Assembly (NCBI GenBank): GCA_025359945.1
Contig: JANYDD010000054.1
Location: 1-39,184 of the forward strand
Source of the DNA: Bdellovibrio sp.
Lineage (GTDB): Bacteria > Bdellovibrionota > Bdellovibrionia > Bdellovibrionales > Bdellovibrionaceae
Direction: 5' to 3'
DNA length: 39,184 bases
Within the stretch, counting starts at the first letter, position 1. The number at the start of each line of letters is the position of its first letter. Under the pieces are notes generated by a model. The model saw only the letters and a program-made list of their open reading frames with translations. It was not told where the DNA came from and made no database searches. Shown here one piece after another: positions 24,701-35,217 of the stretch. The position numbers and the translations under genes were made by a program.

Positions 24701-26111
24701 AACTTTGTCGTCCCAGATAGTGATAGTTGCCGATCTCGTCCAACCAGTATTCACCCTTAAAAGGCCAATATTCATAACCGTTTTGAACGTAATATTGACG
24801 GCTGACTTTTTCGTCCAAAGCACTTGCTGGCAGAGTTTTTCCAGCAATTCTTTTTTTCAATTGCTCTTTCTTGCCATTAATCATTTCATATTTTGCAAAA
24901 CTGGCTTGCTCGACCAAATCATTAAGGTCGTTTAACCGACTTTGCAGATGCAGTCGGATTAATTCTCCGATGCCTTCTTGAGCGTTGGATAACCTGGTCT
25001 GCAAAGCTCTTCTGGCGTACGCTCCCAAAGAATTTCGCGCCCAAGGGCTGGATTCGGCGCGAGTGCGCTCGGCTAAAATTTTCTTAATGTACTGGAAGGA
25101 TCTGGAAATATCGCCCTCTTGCTGCAAGGATTTCACCAAGGCAAACGACAGCCGCGATCTTTTTTGATAGACCTCTTGATAGAAAATCTGCGGATCTTTG
25201 TTGGTCTGAAGAATTCTTTGAATCTGATTTTTTTGAGGCGTGTATATTTTAAAAAAAAGTTCGATGACTTTGTCCATTTCTTCGTACTGACAAATATATA
25301 GATAGACCAGACTTCGCAAGATTAAGGACTCGGGGATATAAAAATCCTCATAAAAAGCCGAGTGCAAAGATTGAAATTGGCTCAGTGCCGAGCGAAATTG
25401 CGCGTCTCGAAAAAAAGCCCAACTAGATTCGAAAAGAGCCTCGTGCCACGAGGGGTTGTCGCGGGGAATTCGTCGGTAATATTCAATGGACTTAGTCCAG
25501 TTTTGAGCTTGATATTGGGCCCGAGCCAAAGCCATCAGCGTTGCCACACGCTCGGCATCGTTGACTTCGGCTTTTGATTTAAATTGCAGTAGATTTTCAA
25601 AAACCGGAATCGCTTTCTGCGTCTGATTGGCTTCTAGATAAGATAAACCTTTATTGAACTGAGCTTGATAAAATAATTTGGATCCGCTGGGGATTTGATC
25701 AAAAAAAGTGGGGGCCTCTTGGTACTTTCCACTTTTCTGCCGCAGTTCTCCCAAACGAAAATAAATTATATCTTTTTGTGAATCCGGAAAACTTTGAAGC
25801 TGAACTTTTGAAATCGAATAGTTTAATAATGTGTCGTCACCTAAAATATCTGCTGCTTGTGACAACTTTTCAATCGCAGGTTTTAAATATTTGGATTCGC
25901 CTTGGCGGATCACATCTACGTATTGTAAAGCCGCTAACTGAAAATACTGGGCGTCGAAAAGTCCCGAAGCCAGGGCAAACTGATTTTGCATTTTTCCTGT
26001 GCTGGTCCTTGAGGCCTTTACATTCTGATAAAGCGAACCCAGATTTTGGGCTCTAACCAAGCCACTTGCGGCCGCTGCGAAAAACAGAATCAGTCGTAAA
26101 AAACTTTTCAT
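24693..26111 (-). CDS. Periplasmic TPR protein of the Glt-like locus
   Basis: About 472 residues. ATG at 26111 overlaps the previous TGA (ATGA) and opens on a signal peptide (MKSFLRLILFFAAAASGLVR, cleavage near AQN). TPR-type helical pairs include YFRLGELRQKSGKYQEAPTF, QFNKGLSYLEANQTQKAIPV, ARAQYQAQNWTKSIEYYRRI and LFESSWAFFRDAQFRSALSQ. The C-terminal third is a charged helical region with a long linker (LQSRLNDLNDLVEQASFAKY) and ends in an aromatic segment (YYVQNGYEYWPFKGEYWLDE) that could be a contact site. It sits between the beta-barrel gene and the large TPR gene in a coupled operon. I cannot match it to a single Glt component. Confidence 0.8.
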   Translation of the reverse strand: MKSFLRLILFFAAAASGLVRAQNLGSLYQNVKASRTSTGKMQNQFALASGLFDAQYFQLAALQYVDVIRQGESKYLKPAIEKLSQAADILGDDTLLNYSISKVQLQSFPDSQKDIIYFRLGELRQKSGKYQEAPTFFDQIPSGSKLFYQAQFNKGLSYLEANQTQKAIPVFENLLQFKSKAEVNDAERVATLMALARAQYQAQNWTKSIEYYRRIPRDNPSWHEALFESSWAFFRDAQFRSALSQFQSLHSAFYEDFYIPESLILRSLVYLYICQYEEMDKVIELFFKIYTPQKNQIQRILQTNKDPQIFYQEVYQKRSRLSFALVKSLQQEGDISRSFQYIKKILAERTRAESSPWARNSLGAYARRALQTRLSNAQEGIGELIRLHLQSRLNDLNDLVEQASFAKYEMINGKKEQLKKRIAGKTLPASALDEKVSRQYYVQNGYEYWPFKGEYWLDEIGNYHYLGRQSCE

Positions 26112-26908
26112 CGACTTCTCACTTCGGGGATATAAAAGCTTAAGCCCAAATTTAAAAGAACGTTGTTGATGTTGCCACCCGAGGGATTGGTAAAGCTGTT
26201 CACCGAAAGATCCCATCGAAACCCAAGTGATCGGGAAATCGAAAAGATTTGCCCCAGTCCTAAATGAAAAGTTCCCGCTTGGGTCGAGGCTAAACTTTCG
26301 CTGCTGATCATCGATGATCCGCCCCCCGCCGCAAAATACATATCGAACGGAACAATATCACTTTGAAGTAAACTCATTTTTCCATAAATGGGGGTCCAAA
26401 CCACATCCAATCCAAAATAGCTTTTTGTGGAAATCAGACTTTTGGTTCCGACAGTTAGATTTTCGGACAAACTTTTGGTGGTCTCTTTGGCAGAATTCCC
26501 CAGATAATAACCACTCAGTTCTACGCCCCAATTTTCACTAAAGCCATAGCCCACTCGACCATTGAAACCGATCCCCAAAAACCAGGGGTCGTTGGCTACC
26601 GTGGCAAGGCCGCCAAAAAATTGAACTCGGTTGGTCTTGGGCATAAATCTTTTTTGCAAAACAGAAACATCTTGAAACGGCTGAAGCTTTGAAAGATCAG
26701 ATAAGTTATCCACCTGAAGTTCTTGCGTTTTTGATTCTGCTGACGATGCCGATTCTGATCCGCGAACAGGCTGGCGCGGACGCACCTGAGATTTTTTAAG
26801 TTCGACTTCTGCCCCTGAACTTTCAAGCTCGGAATCTTGCTGCCCGTAGACTTTCGGTAGAAAACTTAAGACAAAAATAAACAGCAGGTGTTTTGGAAAG
26901 GCAGCCAT
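26108..26908 (-). CDS. Outer-membrane beta-barrel protein of the Glt-like locus
   Basis: About 266 residues from ATG at 26908. A signal peptide (KHLLFIFVLSFLPKVYG) is followed by a Ser/Glu-rich linker and then alternating strands with aromatic ends (VQFFGGLATVANDPWFLGIG, RVGYGFSENWGVELSGYYLG, FGLDVVWTPIYGKMSLL, MYFAAGGGSS, HLGLGQIFSISRSLGFRWDL) and a terminal NNVLLNLGLSFYIP. This fits a small eight-strand porin-like domain seen in myxobacterial/bdellovibrio outer-membrane proteins such as those tied to gliding (GltA/B/H, CglE class). The start site has no good Shine-Dalgarno. It is the first gene of the coupled motor operon and is divergent from kdsC and a second, related barrel. Confidence 0.78.
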   Translation of the reverse strand: MAAFPKHLLFIFVLSFLPKVYGQQDSELESSGAEVELKKSQVRPRQPVRGSESASSAESKTQELQVDNLSDLSKLQPFQDVSVLQKRFMPKTNRVQFFGGLATVANDPWFLGIGFNGRVGYGFSENWGVELSGYYLGNSAKETTKSLSENLTVGTKSLISTKSYFGLDVVWTPIYGKMSLLQSDIVPFDMYFAAGGGSSMISSESLASTQAGTFHLGLGQIFSISRSLGFRWDLSVNSFTNPSGGNINNVLLNLGLSFYIPEVRSR

Positions 26909-27004
26909 GTGTTTAAGGATAACGAACCCAGTGGCAGGCTTCAAAGAAAGTCTTTTCGATCCGGGGCTTTCGTCTGGTGTTTCACTTCCCACGATCGCTG
27001 GAAT

Positions 27005-27535
27005 ATGTCAGAATCAACTATGGATTTTGCAAAAAATATTTCTCGAATCAAATGTTTAGTCCTGGACGTTGACGGGATCCTTACCGACTGCCGAATTTGG
27101 TTAGACCAAGACGGCGAATGGAAACGATTTTTTAGCATTCGCGATGGTTACGGAATGCTTCGGCTTCATCAAGCTGGTTACAAACTGGGAATCATCACAG
27201 CCTCGAAAGCCAAAGATATCGCCGAACGCGCCTGCAATTTAAAGGTCGATTTTTTTTATCAAGGAAACCTAGATAAACTTCCCGCTTTTGAAGATTTAAA
27301 AAAAAAAGCAAATCTGCAAGATTTTGAAATTGCATATATGGGTGACGATCTTTTTGATTTGCCGCTGCTTGACCGAGTGGGCTTTTCGGCGACGGCGCCC
27401 GAAGCCATGGAAGACGTGAAATCCAAAGTTCACTATGTCACGGAGCGACCCGGCGGCAACGGCTGCGTTAGAGAAGTTTGCGAATTGATTTTAAAATATG
27501 GACCCTTGAAAAGTGTCGACCCCGGAGGTCATTGA
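27005..27535 (+). CDS. kdsC: 3-deoxy-D-manno-octulosonate 8-phosphate phosphatase
   Basis: About 176 residues from ATG at 27005, the normal KdsC length; the longer frame from 26888 overlaps the divergent barrel gene. HAD motifs: LVLDVDGILTD (nucleophile Asp and acid-base Asp), IITASKAK (motif II Thr and following Lys, with AS where GR is common), the cap-less substrate region VDFFYQGNLDKL, and YMGDDLFDLPLL (metal-binding Asp pair). The C-terminal GGNGCVREVCELIL tail is typical of KdsC and closes the active site in its tetramer. The enzyme makes free Kdo from Kdo-8-phosphate. The kdsB-pyrG-kdsD operon lies 1 kb away on the other strand. Confidence 0.93.
   Translation: MSESTMDFAKNISRIKCLVLDVDGILTDCRIWLDQDGEWKRFFSIRDGYGMLRLHQAGYKLGIITASKAKDIAERACNLKVDFFYQGNLDKLPAFEDLKKKANLQDFEIAYMGDDLFDLPLLDRVGFSATAPEAMEDVKSKVHYVTERPGGNGCVREVCELILKYGPLKSVDPGGH
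27524..27528 (+). promoter_or_regulatory. Strong Shine-Dalgarno GGAGG for the second beta-barrel gene
   Basis: GGAGG lies inside the end of kdsC, eight bases before ATG at 27537. It identifies that ATG as the start and couples the barrel gene to kdsC. Confidence 0.65.
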
Positions 27536-27536
27536 A

Positions 27537-28259
27537 ATGGAAATCAAATGGGCTACAAAAATTTTTAGCGTTTGTGTGATCCTAGCGACAAACGCTTTTG
27601 CCGAAGTGGTGAAATTTCCCGACGAAGAATTAGCGCGCGAGACTGCACTTCCGGTTTTTTCATCCCTTCAAACAGTAAAGAATAAAAATATTTCAATGGA
27701 AAAAAAAGTCGAAGTCGGCGGATTCTACGGCTGGAATTTTACCGAACCGATTTACAACCAAACAAAATATGGAGCACTTCTAGGATATCACTGGAGCGAT
27801 TATTCAGGTTTAGTTTTTGATTACACCAAATGGGCGGCAGGGTTTAACTCAACGTATTCAGCGCCATTGCAAGCAAGTTCCGGCGCGCAGTTTGATCGAT
27901 TGCCAAAACTGAACTCGACCATGAATTTAAATTACGAATACCGCATCTACTACGGAAAAATCAGCTTAACCAAACAAACCGTGATGAACTTGCATTTGTA
28001 TCCGCTGCTTGGAGTTTCAATGACTACCTACCAGCACAAGTCATTCTTTGGTGTGAACGCAGGTATCGGCTGGAAATTTTTCCTGACAAAATCATTGGCG
28101 ATGCGAACCGATTTTTTACTCAACTACTCAGGGGCCCCAAACGTCTTTTCCCCAGGCGAAAAGCTGGCGCAAGAACCCAACACCGTGACCTTCGCCGACT
28201 TCACCGATAAGTGGAACCTCTCCACCCAATTCCAATTGGGCGGAAGCTTTATTTTCTAG
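27537..28259 (+). CDS. Outer-membrane beta-barrel protein, relative of the 26108-26908 barrel
   Basis: About 240 residues. ATG at 27537 is one base after the kdsC stop. A signal peptide (ATKIFSVCVILATNAFA) precedes a strand-rich region: VEVGGFYGWNFTEPIYNQTK, GALLGYHWSDYSGLVFDYTK, LNYEYRIYYGKISLT, LHLYPLLGVSMTTYQ, FFGVNAGIGWKFFLTKSLAM and a C-terminal aromatic strand ending GGSFIF. The YGKISL, GVNAGIGWKFFLTKSL and TDFLLNYSGAP blocks parallel YGKMSL, HLGLGQIFSISRSL and DLSVNSFTNPSGG in the divergent barrel, so the two are probably paralogs of the myxobacterial/bdellovibrio outer-membrane family. The terminal Phe suits BAM recognition. Export to the outer membrane is likely, function unknown. 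Confidence 0.78.
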   Translation: MEIKWATKIFSVCVILATNAFAEVVKFPDEELARETALPVFSSLQTVKNKNISMEKKVEVGGFYGWNFTEPIYNQTKYGALLGYHWSDYSGLVFDYTKWAAGFNSTYSAPLQASSGAQFDRLPKLNSTMNLNYEYRIYYGKISLTKQTVMNLHLYPLLGVSMTTYQHKSFFGVNAGIGWKFFLTKSLAMRTDFLLNYSGAPNVFSPGEKLAQEPNTVTFADFTDKWNLSTQFQLGGSFIF

Positions 28260-28351
28260 ACTCACCGGAAAATTAAATAAAATTCACCATTTTTCTCTAA
28301 CAAACGGTTGTTTCGATGAGACGAGCCGGTCCGGTCTGGACCCAAACAGAT

Positions 28352-28438
28352 TGGTGCTCGAAAGAGGATTTGAACCTCCACACCCTTTCGGGCACAGGCT
28401 TCTGAGACCTGCGTGTCTACCAGTTCCACCATCCGAGC
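28352..28438 (-). tRNA. tRNA-Leu (anticodon CAG)
   Basis: The minus strand of this 87-base region folds as a class II tRNA. The acceptor stem GCTCGGA pairs with TTTCGAGC apart from a G-T pair, the discriminator is A, and CCA is encoded. The D arm follows GTGGAACTGGTAGACAC. The anticodon stem CAGGT/GCCTG encloses the loop CTCAGAA with anticodon CAG, reading CTG. A long variable arm with GCCCGAAAGGGT and a T arm with GGTTCAAATCC complete the fold, as expected for tRNA-Leu. It sits between convergent transcription units. Confidence 0.96.
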
Positions 28439-28612
28439 ATCACACACAAATCTCACGCCCGTGATTAAAAGTAAACCGCCAAACCTATCAATCTTATGAA
28501 AATAATCGTGCCAAACCAATCGGCCACTACAATCACAACGCCGACTGAATTAGAGACTCAACCGGATCCAGTGACCAGAATTCAAGTTCGCCAATCTCGA
28601 AGTGAAGCTAAC

Positions 28613-29602
28613 CTACCGAATTTTAGCGCGCAAAAGGTCCTGAATATGGATGATGCCGATAGGCCGCTTTGGTGTGGTGGAATTTTTATCCAAAACGAAA
28701 AGTAAATTAATTCTGAATTGCTCCATCATAAACAAAGCTTTTTCTGCGACCTCGGAAGCATCTATGGTGCGCGGATTTTTGGTCATTAAACTAGCCGCTG
28801 GTTCCAAAAACGGGTTCGCCGAGCTTTCTAATTTTCGGCGCAAATCTCCGTCGGTGATCACACCAATGAGATCGCCAGCGTCGTCGATGATTCCGGCCGT
28901 ACCGCGAACTTCCCCATGACTCATCACCGATAAAACTTGCTTCATGCTGGTGTCCAACTTTAGCAGCGGCATCGCCTTTCCGGTGTGCATCAGATCTTTT
29001 AGGCGCGTCAGCTTAAATCCTAATCCTCCACCAGGATGGTTGACTGCAAAATCTTCAGCGGTGAATCCTTTTAATTCCATCACCACCATGGCCAAGGCAT
29101 CGCCCATTGCCAACATCGCAGTAGAGCTTGCCGTCGGAGCTAATCCCAAAGGACAGGCTTCGCGATTAATTCGCACATCCAATGTCACTTGCGCCGAAGC
29201 TGAAAGTTCACTTTGCAAGTTTCCAGTCATCGCAATCAAAGCCTGATTTCGGCGAGCGGCAAAACCCAAAATCGCCTGCATCTCTTGAGTTTCCCCGCCG
29301 TAACTGAGCGCCACAATTAAATCCGTGGGCGCAATCATCCCCAAATCCCCGTGCGCACTTTCAGCGGGGTGAAGAAAAATCGCCGGAGTTCCCGTCGAAG
29401 AAAAAGTGGATGCAATTTTTCTGGCGATTTGCCCAGACTTTCCGATCCCAGTCACAATCAATTTGCCTTGAGTATTTAAAATCAATTCCACGGCAGTTAC
29501 AAACGCAGGTCCCAATTTTTCTTTAAGATTTAAAATCGCTTGAGCTTCAACTTCAAAAACTTTTCGAGCTAACTCCTGCGCCTTTTCGATTCTGGATCTC
29601 AT
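28613..29602 (-). CDS. kdsD: Arabinose-5-phosphate isomerase
   Basis: 329 residues, full length. An SIS sugar-isomerase domain (about 1-195) contains [33 protein letters not shown] with the conserved His, and [20 protein letters not shown]. It is followed by [11 protein letters not shown] and two CBS domains (about 205-329, ending [14 protein letters not shown]). The enzyme converts ribulose-5-phosphate to arabinose-5-phosphate, the first dedicated step to Kdo. The ATG overlaps the pyrG TGA by four bases (ATGA). It is the last gene of kdsB-pyrG-kdsD. Confidence 0.95.
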   Translation of the reverse strand: MRSRIEKAQELARKVFEVEAQAILNLKEKLGPAFVTAVELILNTQGKLIVTGIGKSGQIARKIASTFSSTGTPAIFLHPAESAHGDLGMIAPTDLIVALSYGGETQEMQAILGFAARRNQALIAMTGNLQSELSASAQVTLDVRINREACPLGLAPTASSTAMLAMGDALAMVVMELKGFTAEDFAVNHPGGGLGFKLTRLKDLMHTGKAMPLLKLDTSMKQVLSVMSHGEVRGTAGIIDDAGDLIGVITDGDLRRKLESSANPFLEPAASLMTKNPRTIDASEVAEKALFMMEQFRINLLFVLDKNSTTPKRPIGIIHIQDLLRAKIR

Positions 29603-31263
29603 ATTGAAGAAGTCTCCATTAAATTTTTTCGAGCCTTAATCGCAGCTTTGATAAACCGAACAAATAACGGATGGGGACTTAAAGGCTTTGACTTAAATTC
29701 TGGATGAAATTGAACTCCGATAAACCACGGATGATTTTCAAGTTCCAAAATCTCGACCAAATTTTTAGGGGTATAAAAACCAACTGCTTTCATTCCCTTT
29801 TTTTCGAAAGCCGCTTTGTACCTGTTGTTAAATTCAAAGCGATGGCGATGGCGCTCGTAGATCAAAGACTTTCCATAAACTTGCGCAGCTAAACTGCCTT
29901 TAACTAAAGCGCACGGGAAAGCGCCCAGGCGCATTGTGCCGCCCTTGTTTTTAATATTTTTTTGATCTGCCATCACATCAATGACAAAAGATTGGTCATC
30001 GGTTTTCGATTGCGATTTTGAACTCCACTCACGCGAAGTCGCATCGTTAATTCCCATTTCGTTCCGGGCAAATTCGATCGCTGCCAATTGCATTCCGTAA
30101 CAAATTCCCAAGAATGGAATTTGATGAGTTCGCGCCCATCGGATCGCGCGCATTTTGCCCTCGACGCCTCGAGGCCCAAACCCCCCCGGCACCAACACCC
30201 CAGAAACTTGAGACAAATGTTTTTCTAAATTTTCTTCAGTCAATTTTTCAGAATCCAAATAAACAATATCTACCGAAGTAAGATTGGCGATCCCTCCGTG
30301 AACCAAAGCTTCATGTAATGATTTGTAGGATTCTTTCAAATCCACATATTTTCCCACCAAAGCGATCTGAACTTTTTTCTGCGGTCGATTTAAAACCTTG
30401 GCAATATGTTGCCAGCCTTGAATTTTTCCTTTTCTAGGTTTAAAGCCCAGTCGCTCGACCATCAGTGAATCTAATTTTTCTTGATGAAGTCGCAACGGCA
30501 CTTCGTAAATGCTTTGAGAATCTTCTGCTGAAATCACATGTTGAGGTTTGACCGAGCAAAACAATGCAATTTTATTTTTCAGCTGTTGATCAATTGGATT
30601 TTCGGAACGGCAAACTAAAAAATCGGGCTGCAAACCGATCTCGCGAAGTTCTTTGACGGAATGCTGAGTGGGTTTACTTTTTAATTCCCCAGCAGCCTTA
30701 ATAAACGGAATATAAGTGACGTGAATCAAAACTGAGTTTTCGATGCCAACATCAACGCGCATTTGGCGAATGCTTTCTAAAAATGGAAGGCTTTCGATGT
30801 CCCCAACCGTGCCGCCGATTTCGACCAAAATAATTTCAGAACCTTTGGCGCCAGCATAGATGCGCGATTTAATTTCATCTGTGATATGCGGAATCACCTG
30901 AACCGTGCCCCCCAAATAATCGCCTTTGCGTTCTCGGGCTAAGACCTGATCGTAGATCTGACCGGCCGTCACACTTTGCGATCGCGAAAGTTGCAACGAA
31001 GTGAATCGTTCGTAGTGCCCTAAATCCAAATCGGTTTCGGCTCCGTCCTCGGTCACATAAACTTCGCCGTGCTGAAAGGGCGACATCGTCCCCGGATCGA
31101 TATTGATATACGGATCAAACTTCATCATCGAAATTTTAAATCCTTTGGCTTCAAGTAATGTGCCCAAACTTGCCGCGGTTAAACCTTTGCCCACCGAGGA
31201 AACCACGCCGCCTGTGATAAAAATAAATTTTTGTTGTTTTTTTCTTTGGGGGCTTTTTTTCAT
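29599..31263 (-). CDS. pyrG: CTP synthase
   Basis: About 554 residues from ATG at 31263, which overlaps the kdsB stop as ATGA; the frame from 31386 lies inside kdsB and is rejected. The synthetase domain carries [20 protein letters not shown] and [20 protein letters not shown], followed by [16 protein letters not shown]. The glutaminase domain has the nucleophile elbow [15 protein letters not shown] (catalytic Cys; a Tyr replaces the more common Leu next to it) and [10 protein letters not shown] with the catalytic His and Glu. It makes CTP from UTP and glutamine. Its place between kdsB and kdsD suits CTP supply for CMP-Kdo synthesis. Confidence 0.97.
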   Translation of the reverse strand: MKKSPQRKKQQKFIFITGGVVSSVGKGLTAASLGTLLEAKGFKISMMKFDPYINIDPGTMSPFQHGEVYVTEDGAETDLDLGHYERFTSLQLSRSQSVTAGQIYDQVLARERKGDYLGGTVQVIPHITDEIKSRIYAGAKGSEIILVEIGGTVGDIESLPFLESIRQMRVDVGIENSVLIHVTYIPFIKAAGELKSKPTQHSVKELREIGLQPDFLVCRSENPIDQQLKNKIALFCSVKPQHVISAEDSQSIYEVPLRLHQEKLDSLMVERLGFKPRKGKIQGWQHIAKVLNRPQKKVQIALVGKYVDLKESYKSLHEALVHGGIANLTSVDIVYLDSEKLTEENLEKHLSQVSGVLVPGGFGPRGVEGKMRAIRWARTHQIPFLGICYGMQLAAIEFARNEMGINDATSREWSSKSQSKTDDQSFVIDVMADQKNIKNKGGTMRLGAFPCALVKGSLAAQVYGKSLIYERHRHRFEFNNRYKAAFEKKGMKAVGFYTPKNLVEILELENHPWFIGVQFHPEFKSKPLSPHPLFVRFIKAAIKARKNLMETSSI

Positions 31264-32033
31264 ATTTTCAGACTCACTTTTAAAATATCTTCGACGACTT
31301 TTATGTCTTCGGGGCGATCGACGCCGTACAGTAGCCCATCCAAGGCAGTAGGGACAGGAATAACTTTCATGCGCTCGCCCATCCAAAGGACACGCAGCTG
31401 CTCCAAGGATTCTGCAGTTTCAAATTCCGTCACACCACATTCGACGTATTGACCCAAAAAACTTTTTCGATAAGCATACAACCCCACATGGGTTCCAACC
31501 CAAGAAGTTTTCGGATCCGCCAAAACTGCCGCTGAATCTATTCTTGAAAACGGGATTGGAAAACGGCTGAAATAAATCGCATGGCCCGCACGATCGGTTA
31601 AAACTTTGACCTTATTTTTATCGTCAAGATCCGAACGAGTTGTTTTTTGCGACAAAGTCGCTACTTTTAAATTGGGTTGGTTATCAAAGGCCGACACCAG
31701 CAGCTCTAGAAGTTGTGGGCGCAACAAAGGTTCATCGCCCTGAATATTAACGACAATGTCAAAGTTCTGATCTTTAGCCGCTTCCCAAACCCGGTCTGAG
31801 CCCGACAGATGATCGGACGAAGTCATCACCGCAGAGCAGCCGTAATCTTGCACCACTTTTTTGATTCCAAGATCATCGGTGGCCACGCAAACATGATTGA
31901 TTTTTTTGCAGGCTAGGACCGCATCGATCACCCAAAATATCATCGGTCGACCCAGGATGGGGGCCAGCGGCTTTGCTGGAAATCGAGTTGAGGCTAAACG
32001 CGCGGGGATCACACCAAGTGCAGTTAAAGGCAT
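31260..32033 (-). CDS. kdsB: 3-deoxy-manno-octulosonate cytidylyltransferase (CMP-Kdo synthetase)
   Basis: 257 residues. Characteristic motifs are [20 protein letters not shown] at the N-terminus for nucleotide binding, [57 protein letters not shown] with the metal-binding Asp, [11 protein letters not shown], and the C-terminal [20 protein letters not shown]. It activates Kdo with CTP to CMP-Kdo for lipid A glycosylation. It is the first gene of the operon; AAAGG lies only two bases before the ATG. The 187 bases upstream are shared with a divergent sigma-54 activator gene. Confidence 0.96.
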   Translation of the reverse strand: MPLTALGVIPARLASTRFPAKPLAPILGRPMIFWVIDAVLACKKINHVCVATDDLGIKKVVQDYGCSAVMTSSDHLSGSDRVWEAAKDQNFDIVVNIQGDEPLLRPQLLELLVSAFDNQPNLKVATLSQKTTRSDLDDKNKVKVLTDRAGHAIYFSRFPIPFSRIDSAAVLADPKTSWVGTHVGLYAYRKSFLGQYVECGVTEFETAESLEQLRVLWMGERMKVIPVPTALDGLLYGVDRPEDIKVVEDILKVSLKI

Positions 32034-32220
32034 AACCTTTAGTTTTATTTTTCGACGAGCGATTTTTCAACTGAATTGTCGAAATCTTCTGATTTTTAAG
32101 AATGTCTGTCTTAAAAAAAAGAATTTTGGCATTGGAAACCCGCATTTTGGGCCGAAATCGGTGGCATTGGATTTGAAGAATGCTTTTTGACGAATGAATT
32201 TCAATGAGAAAGGATGACCC

Positions 32221-33428
<1,208 letters not shown>

Positions 33429-33432
<4 letters not shown>

Positions 33433-34445
33433 GGCTTTAAGATCATCGTTTTTATGCGCACTGCTTTCAGCTTTCCGGTGGTTAAATTCCGGCTAACTTC
33501 TCGGGTCAACGCCTGAGTCAAGTCCCGCTTTCCTTCAGCGGAATCCAGATCGTCAAAGCTGTATTGTTCGATCGTGCGCTGAACTTGATCGCGAACCATG
33601 ACTTCTTTGTCTTTCACCTCGACGATCACCTCGGGGGTCAAACCTTCAACAAAAAATTCAAAAGCTGCCATCGGATTGTCGCCCGAAGACTTTGACTTTT
33701 TTAAATTAACGACCAGTTTTTCAAGCATCAGCAAATTGGGCGCCGATCGGATATTATCATAAAACGGTTCGACTTCGGTTTCAGGATTGTAATCAAAAAC
33801 TGAAGTTCCGATTTCTTTTAACGAATTGATGTAAAGCTCTTCATTAAGATGAAATAATTTTGTTTGCGAAAACAAATAGGCCAGAAAAAATGTCGAAGCC
33901 ACCAATGCCACAGACGCAAAAAGAGAAATTTTTGCTTTTATCGAAAGGTCCTTAAACTTTCGGATCCTTTGTCCCAAGGACTGAAAAAGCGCTAGAATTT
34001 GGGTTTTCAGCCATGCAAAAAACTTCTTACGGCCTTCGGTCGTCAAATATTTAAAATAAGCTTTGGTCAGTTCCTTGCTGTTTTTAATTCCGTTTCGAAA
34101 ACGAAAAACAAAAGATTTTATCTTAAGCGAATATTTTGGAACATTAGGAATAGCCAAAAATACAAGTCGGCGAACTAGTTTCCCCGAACGCCATTTCTCG
34201 GTCTCTTGAAATAGGGCTTCGTCTAAATTATCCAGATCAATAATCGAAAGCGAAAGATCTTTGTCTTCGCCAATGCTTTTAATCTTTTTAGAAAACTCAG
34301 GATCCTCGGTGGCTAAGAATTGATCCAGGTCCTCAAGGCTCATCTCGGGGACGTCGGCCTCGGGCTCGGGGGGCGCCGTATTGGGCTCATTTGGGGCTTC
34401 CTTTTTTCCAAATCCCATAAACGGTTTTTCTTTTTGATCTGCCAA
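33429..34445 (-). CDS. Single-span membrane protein with FliL-like C-terminal domain
   Basis: About 338 residues. The TTG at 34445 is preceded by AGGAG at nine bases, and gives MADQKEKPFMGFGKK; a frame from 34481 ignores that ribosome site. The acidic, Pro-rich N-terminus (EPEADVPEMSLEDLDQFLAT) and a basic central part (to about residue 175) are cytoplasmic. One helix (ISLFASVALVASTFFLAYLF) follows, then a periplasmic domain. Its last 60 residues (VKDKEVMVRDQVQRTIEQYS, then DDLDSAEGKRDLTQALTREV and KLKAVRIKTMILKP) follow the FliL pattern, in which an RD, a Glu-Gly-Lys and a terminal hydrophobic strand are conserved. FliL proteins tune MotAB-type stators. Canonical FliL is shorter, about 160-180 residues, without the long cytoplasmic part. 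Confidence 0.65.
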
Positions 34446-34454
34446 CTGCTTTTT

Positions 34455-34459
34455 CTCCT
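34455..34459 (-). promoter_or_regulatory. Shine-Dalgarno AGGAG that decides the TTG start at 34445
   Basis: AGGAG lies nine bases before the TTG. No comparable site precedes the alternative start at 34481, so translation most likely begins at the TTG. Confidence 0.55.
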
Positions 34460-34593
34460 GTATTAAGAATTCTATACCCAAACACTAAAGTCTAGCGGCT
34501 TAAAGTCCAGTCACTTAATATTTTTTAAAAAAATGCCGATCAATCAGTGAAGGAAAATCGAATAAATTTTTATTTCCAGGGAAAGGGAATACA

Positions 34594-35136
34594 ATGAAAC
34601 TGAAATTTTATTTCTTAAGTCTTTTATTTACGGTCGTTCTAGCGCCGGGTTGTGCGATCCTTCAAAAGAGCATGCAAGCCAATCACCGATCCTCGGGCAG
34701 TAAATCTTCATTCAGCCAAAAAGATAGAATTGCTCAACTTGAAGCCGCTCTGACCGAGCGACGTCAACTTGAGCAATATTCGCGTGTGTTGCCGTGGTTT
34801 GAAAATGACGATGAAAAAATCGAGTTTCTACAGCTGGCGGGCCTGTATGAACGCCAACAGTGGATTCGAGAAATAGACTTTTTTAAACGCCCCGCGCAGC
34901 AAGAAGATCAACTGCGAGAGCTTATTGATTCTCGTGACATTGCCGTCGGCATGCCCGAGGCCATCGTTCGAAAAAGCTGGGGCGAACCCGATGCCGTGGA
35001 AGTTTCGGGACATCCTCTCTACAAGAACTATCGATGGAAATATCAAAAGTATGCATCAACCGAAGACGGCTTTGCGATGAGCAAAAAAACCGTTTACTTC
35101 GAAGGCGGCAAAGTCGCCGGGTGGGAAGTTCAGTAA
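34594..35136 (+). CDS. BamE/SmpA-like lipoprotein
   Basis: 180 residues. A signal peptide with lipobox (FTVVLAPGC, acylated Cys about residue 20) is followed by a Ser-rich linker and a helical region (RIAQLEAALTERRQLEQYSR) with charged residues. From about residue 107 the sequence IDSRDIAVGMPEAIVRKSWG followed by EPDAVEVSGH, then YRWKYQKYAS and TVYFEGGKVAGWEV, looks like the small domain of BamE/OmlA-type lipoproteins, where Gly-Met, an Ile/Val helix and Gly-Glu-Pro are conserved. A GGGA/AGGGAA ribosome site precedes the ATG by about seven bases. A role in outer-membrane protein assembly is possible but such domains also occur in unrelated lipoproteins. Confidence 0.7.
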   Translation: MKLKFYFLSLLFTVVLAPGCAILQKSMQANHRSSGSKSSFSQKDRIAQLEAALTERRQLEQYSRVLPWFENDDEKIEFLQLAGLYERQQWIREIDFFKRPAQQEDQLRELIDSRDIAVGMPEAIVRKSWGEPDAVEVSGHPLYKNYRWKYQKYASTEDGFAMSKKTVYFEGGKVAGWEVQ

Positions 35137-35153
35137 TTTTCCAAAAATCCTTT

Positions 35154-35180
35154 TTGACGGACTGTTGGCGTAGAGATAAA
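35154..35180 (+). promoter_or_regulatory. Possible promoter before the 35218 methyltransferase
   Basis: TTGACG at 35154-35159 is followed, after 15 bases, by GATAAA at 35175-35180. It lies between the lipoprotein gene and the methyltransferase gene. The -10 box is weak. Confidence 0.33.
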
Positions 35181-35217
35181 ACCGGTTACGCCTAGTAGGG
35201 CGCTTTGAAAGGCAGTG

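Noticed and set aside
32166-32186. TTGG followed by GC, resembling a sigma-54 promoter before the activator gene
   Set aside because: The GG and GC elements are 11 bases apart; the sigma-54 consensus needs 10. A second GG/GC pair at about 32130 is 12 apart.
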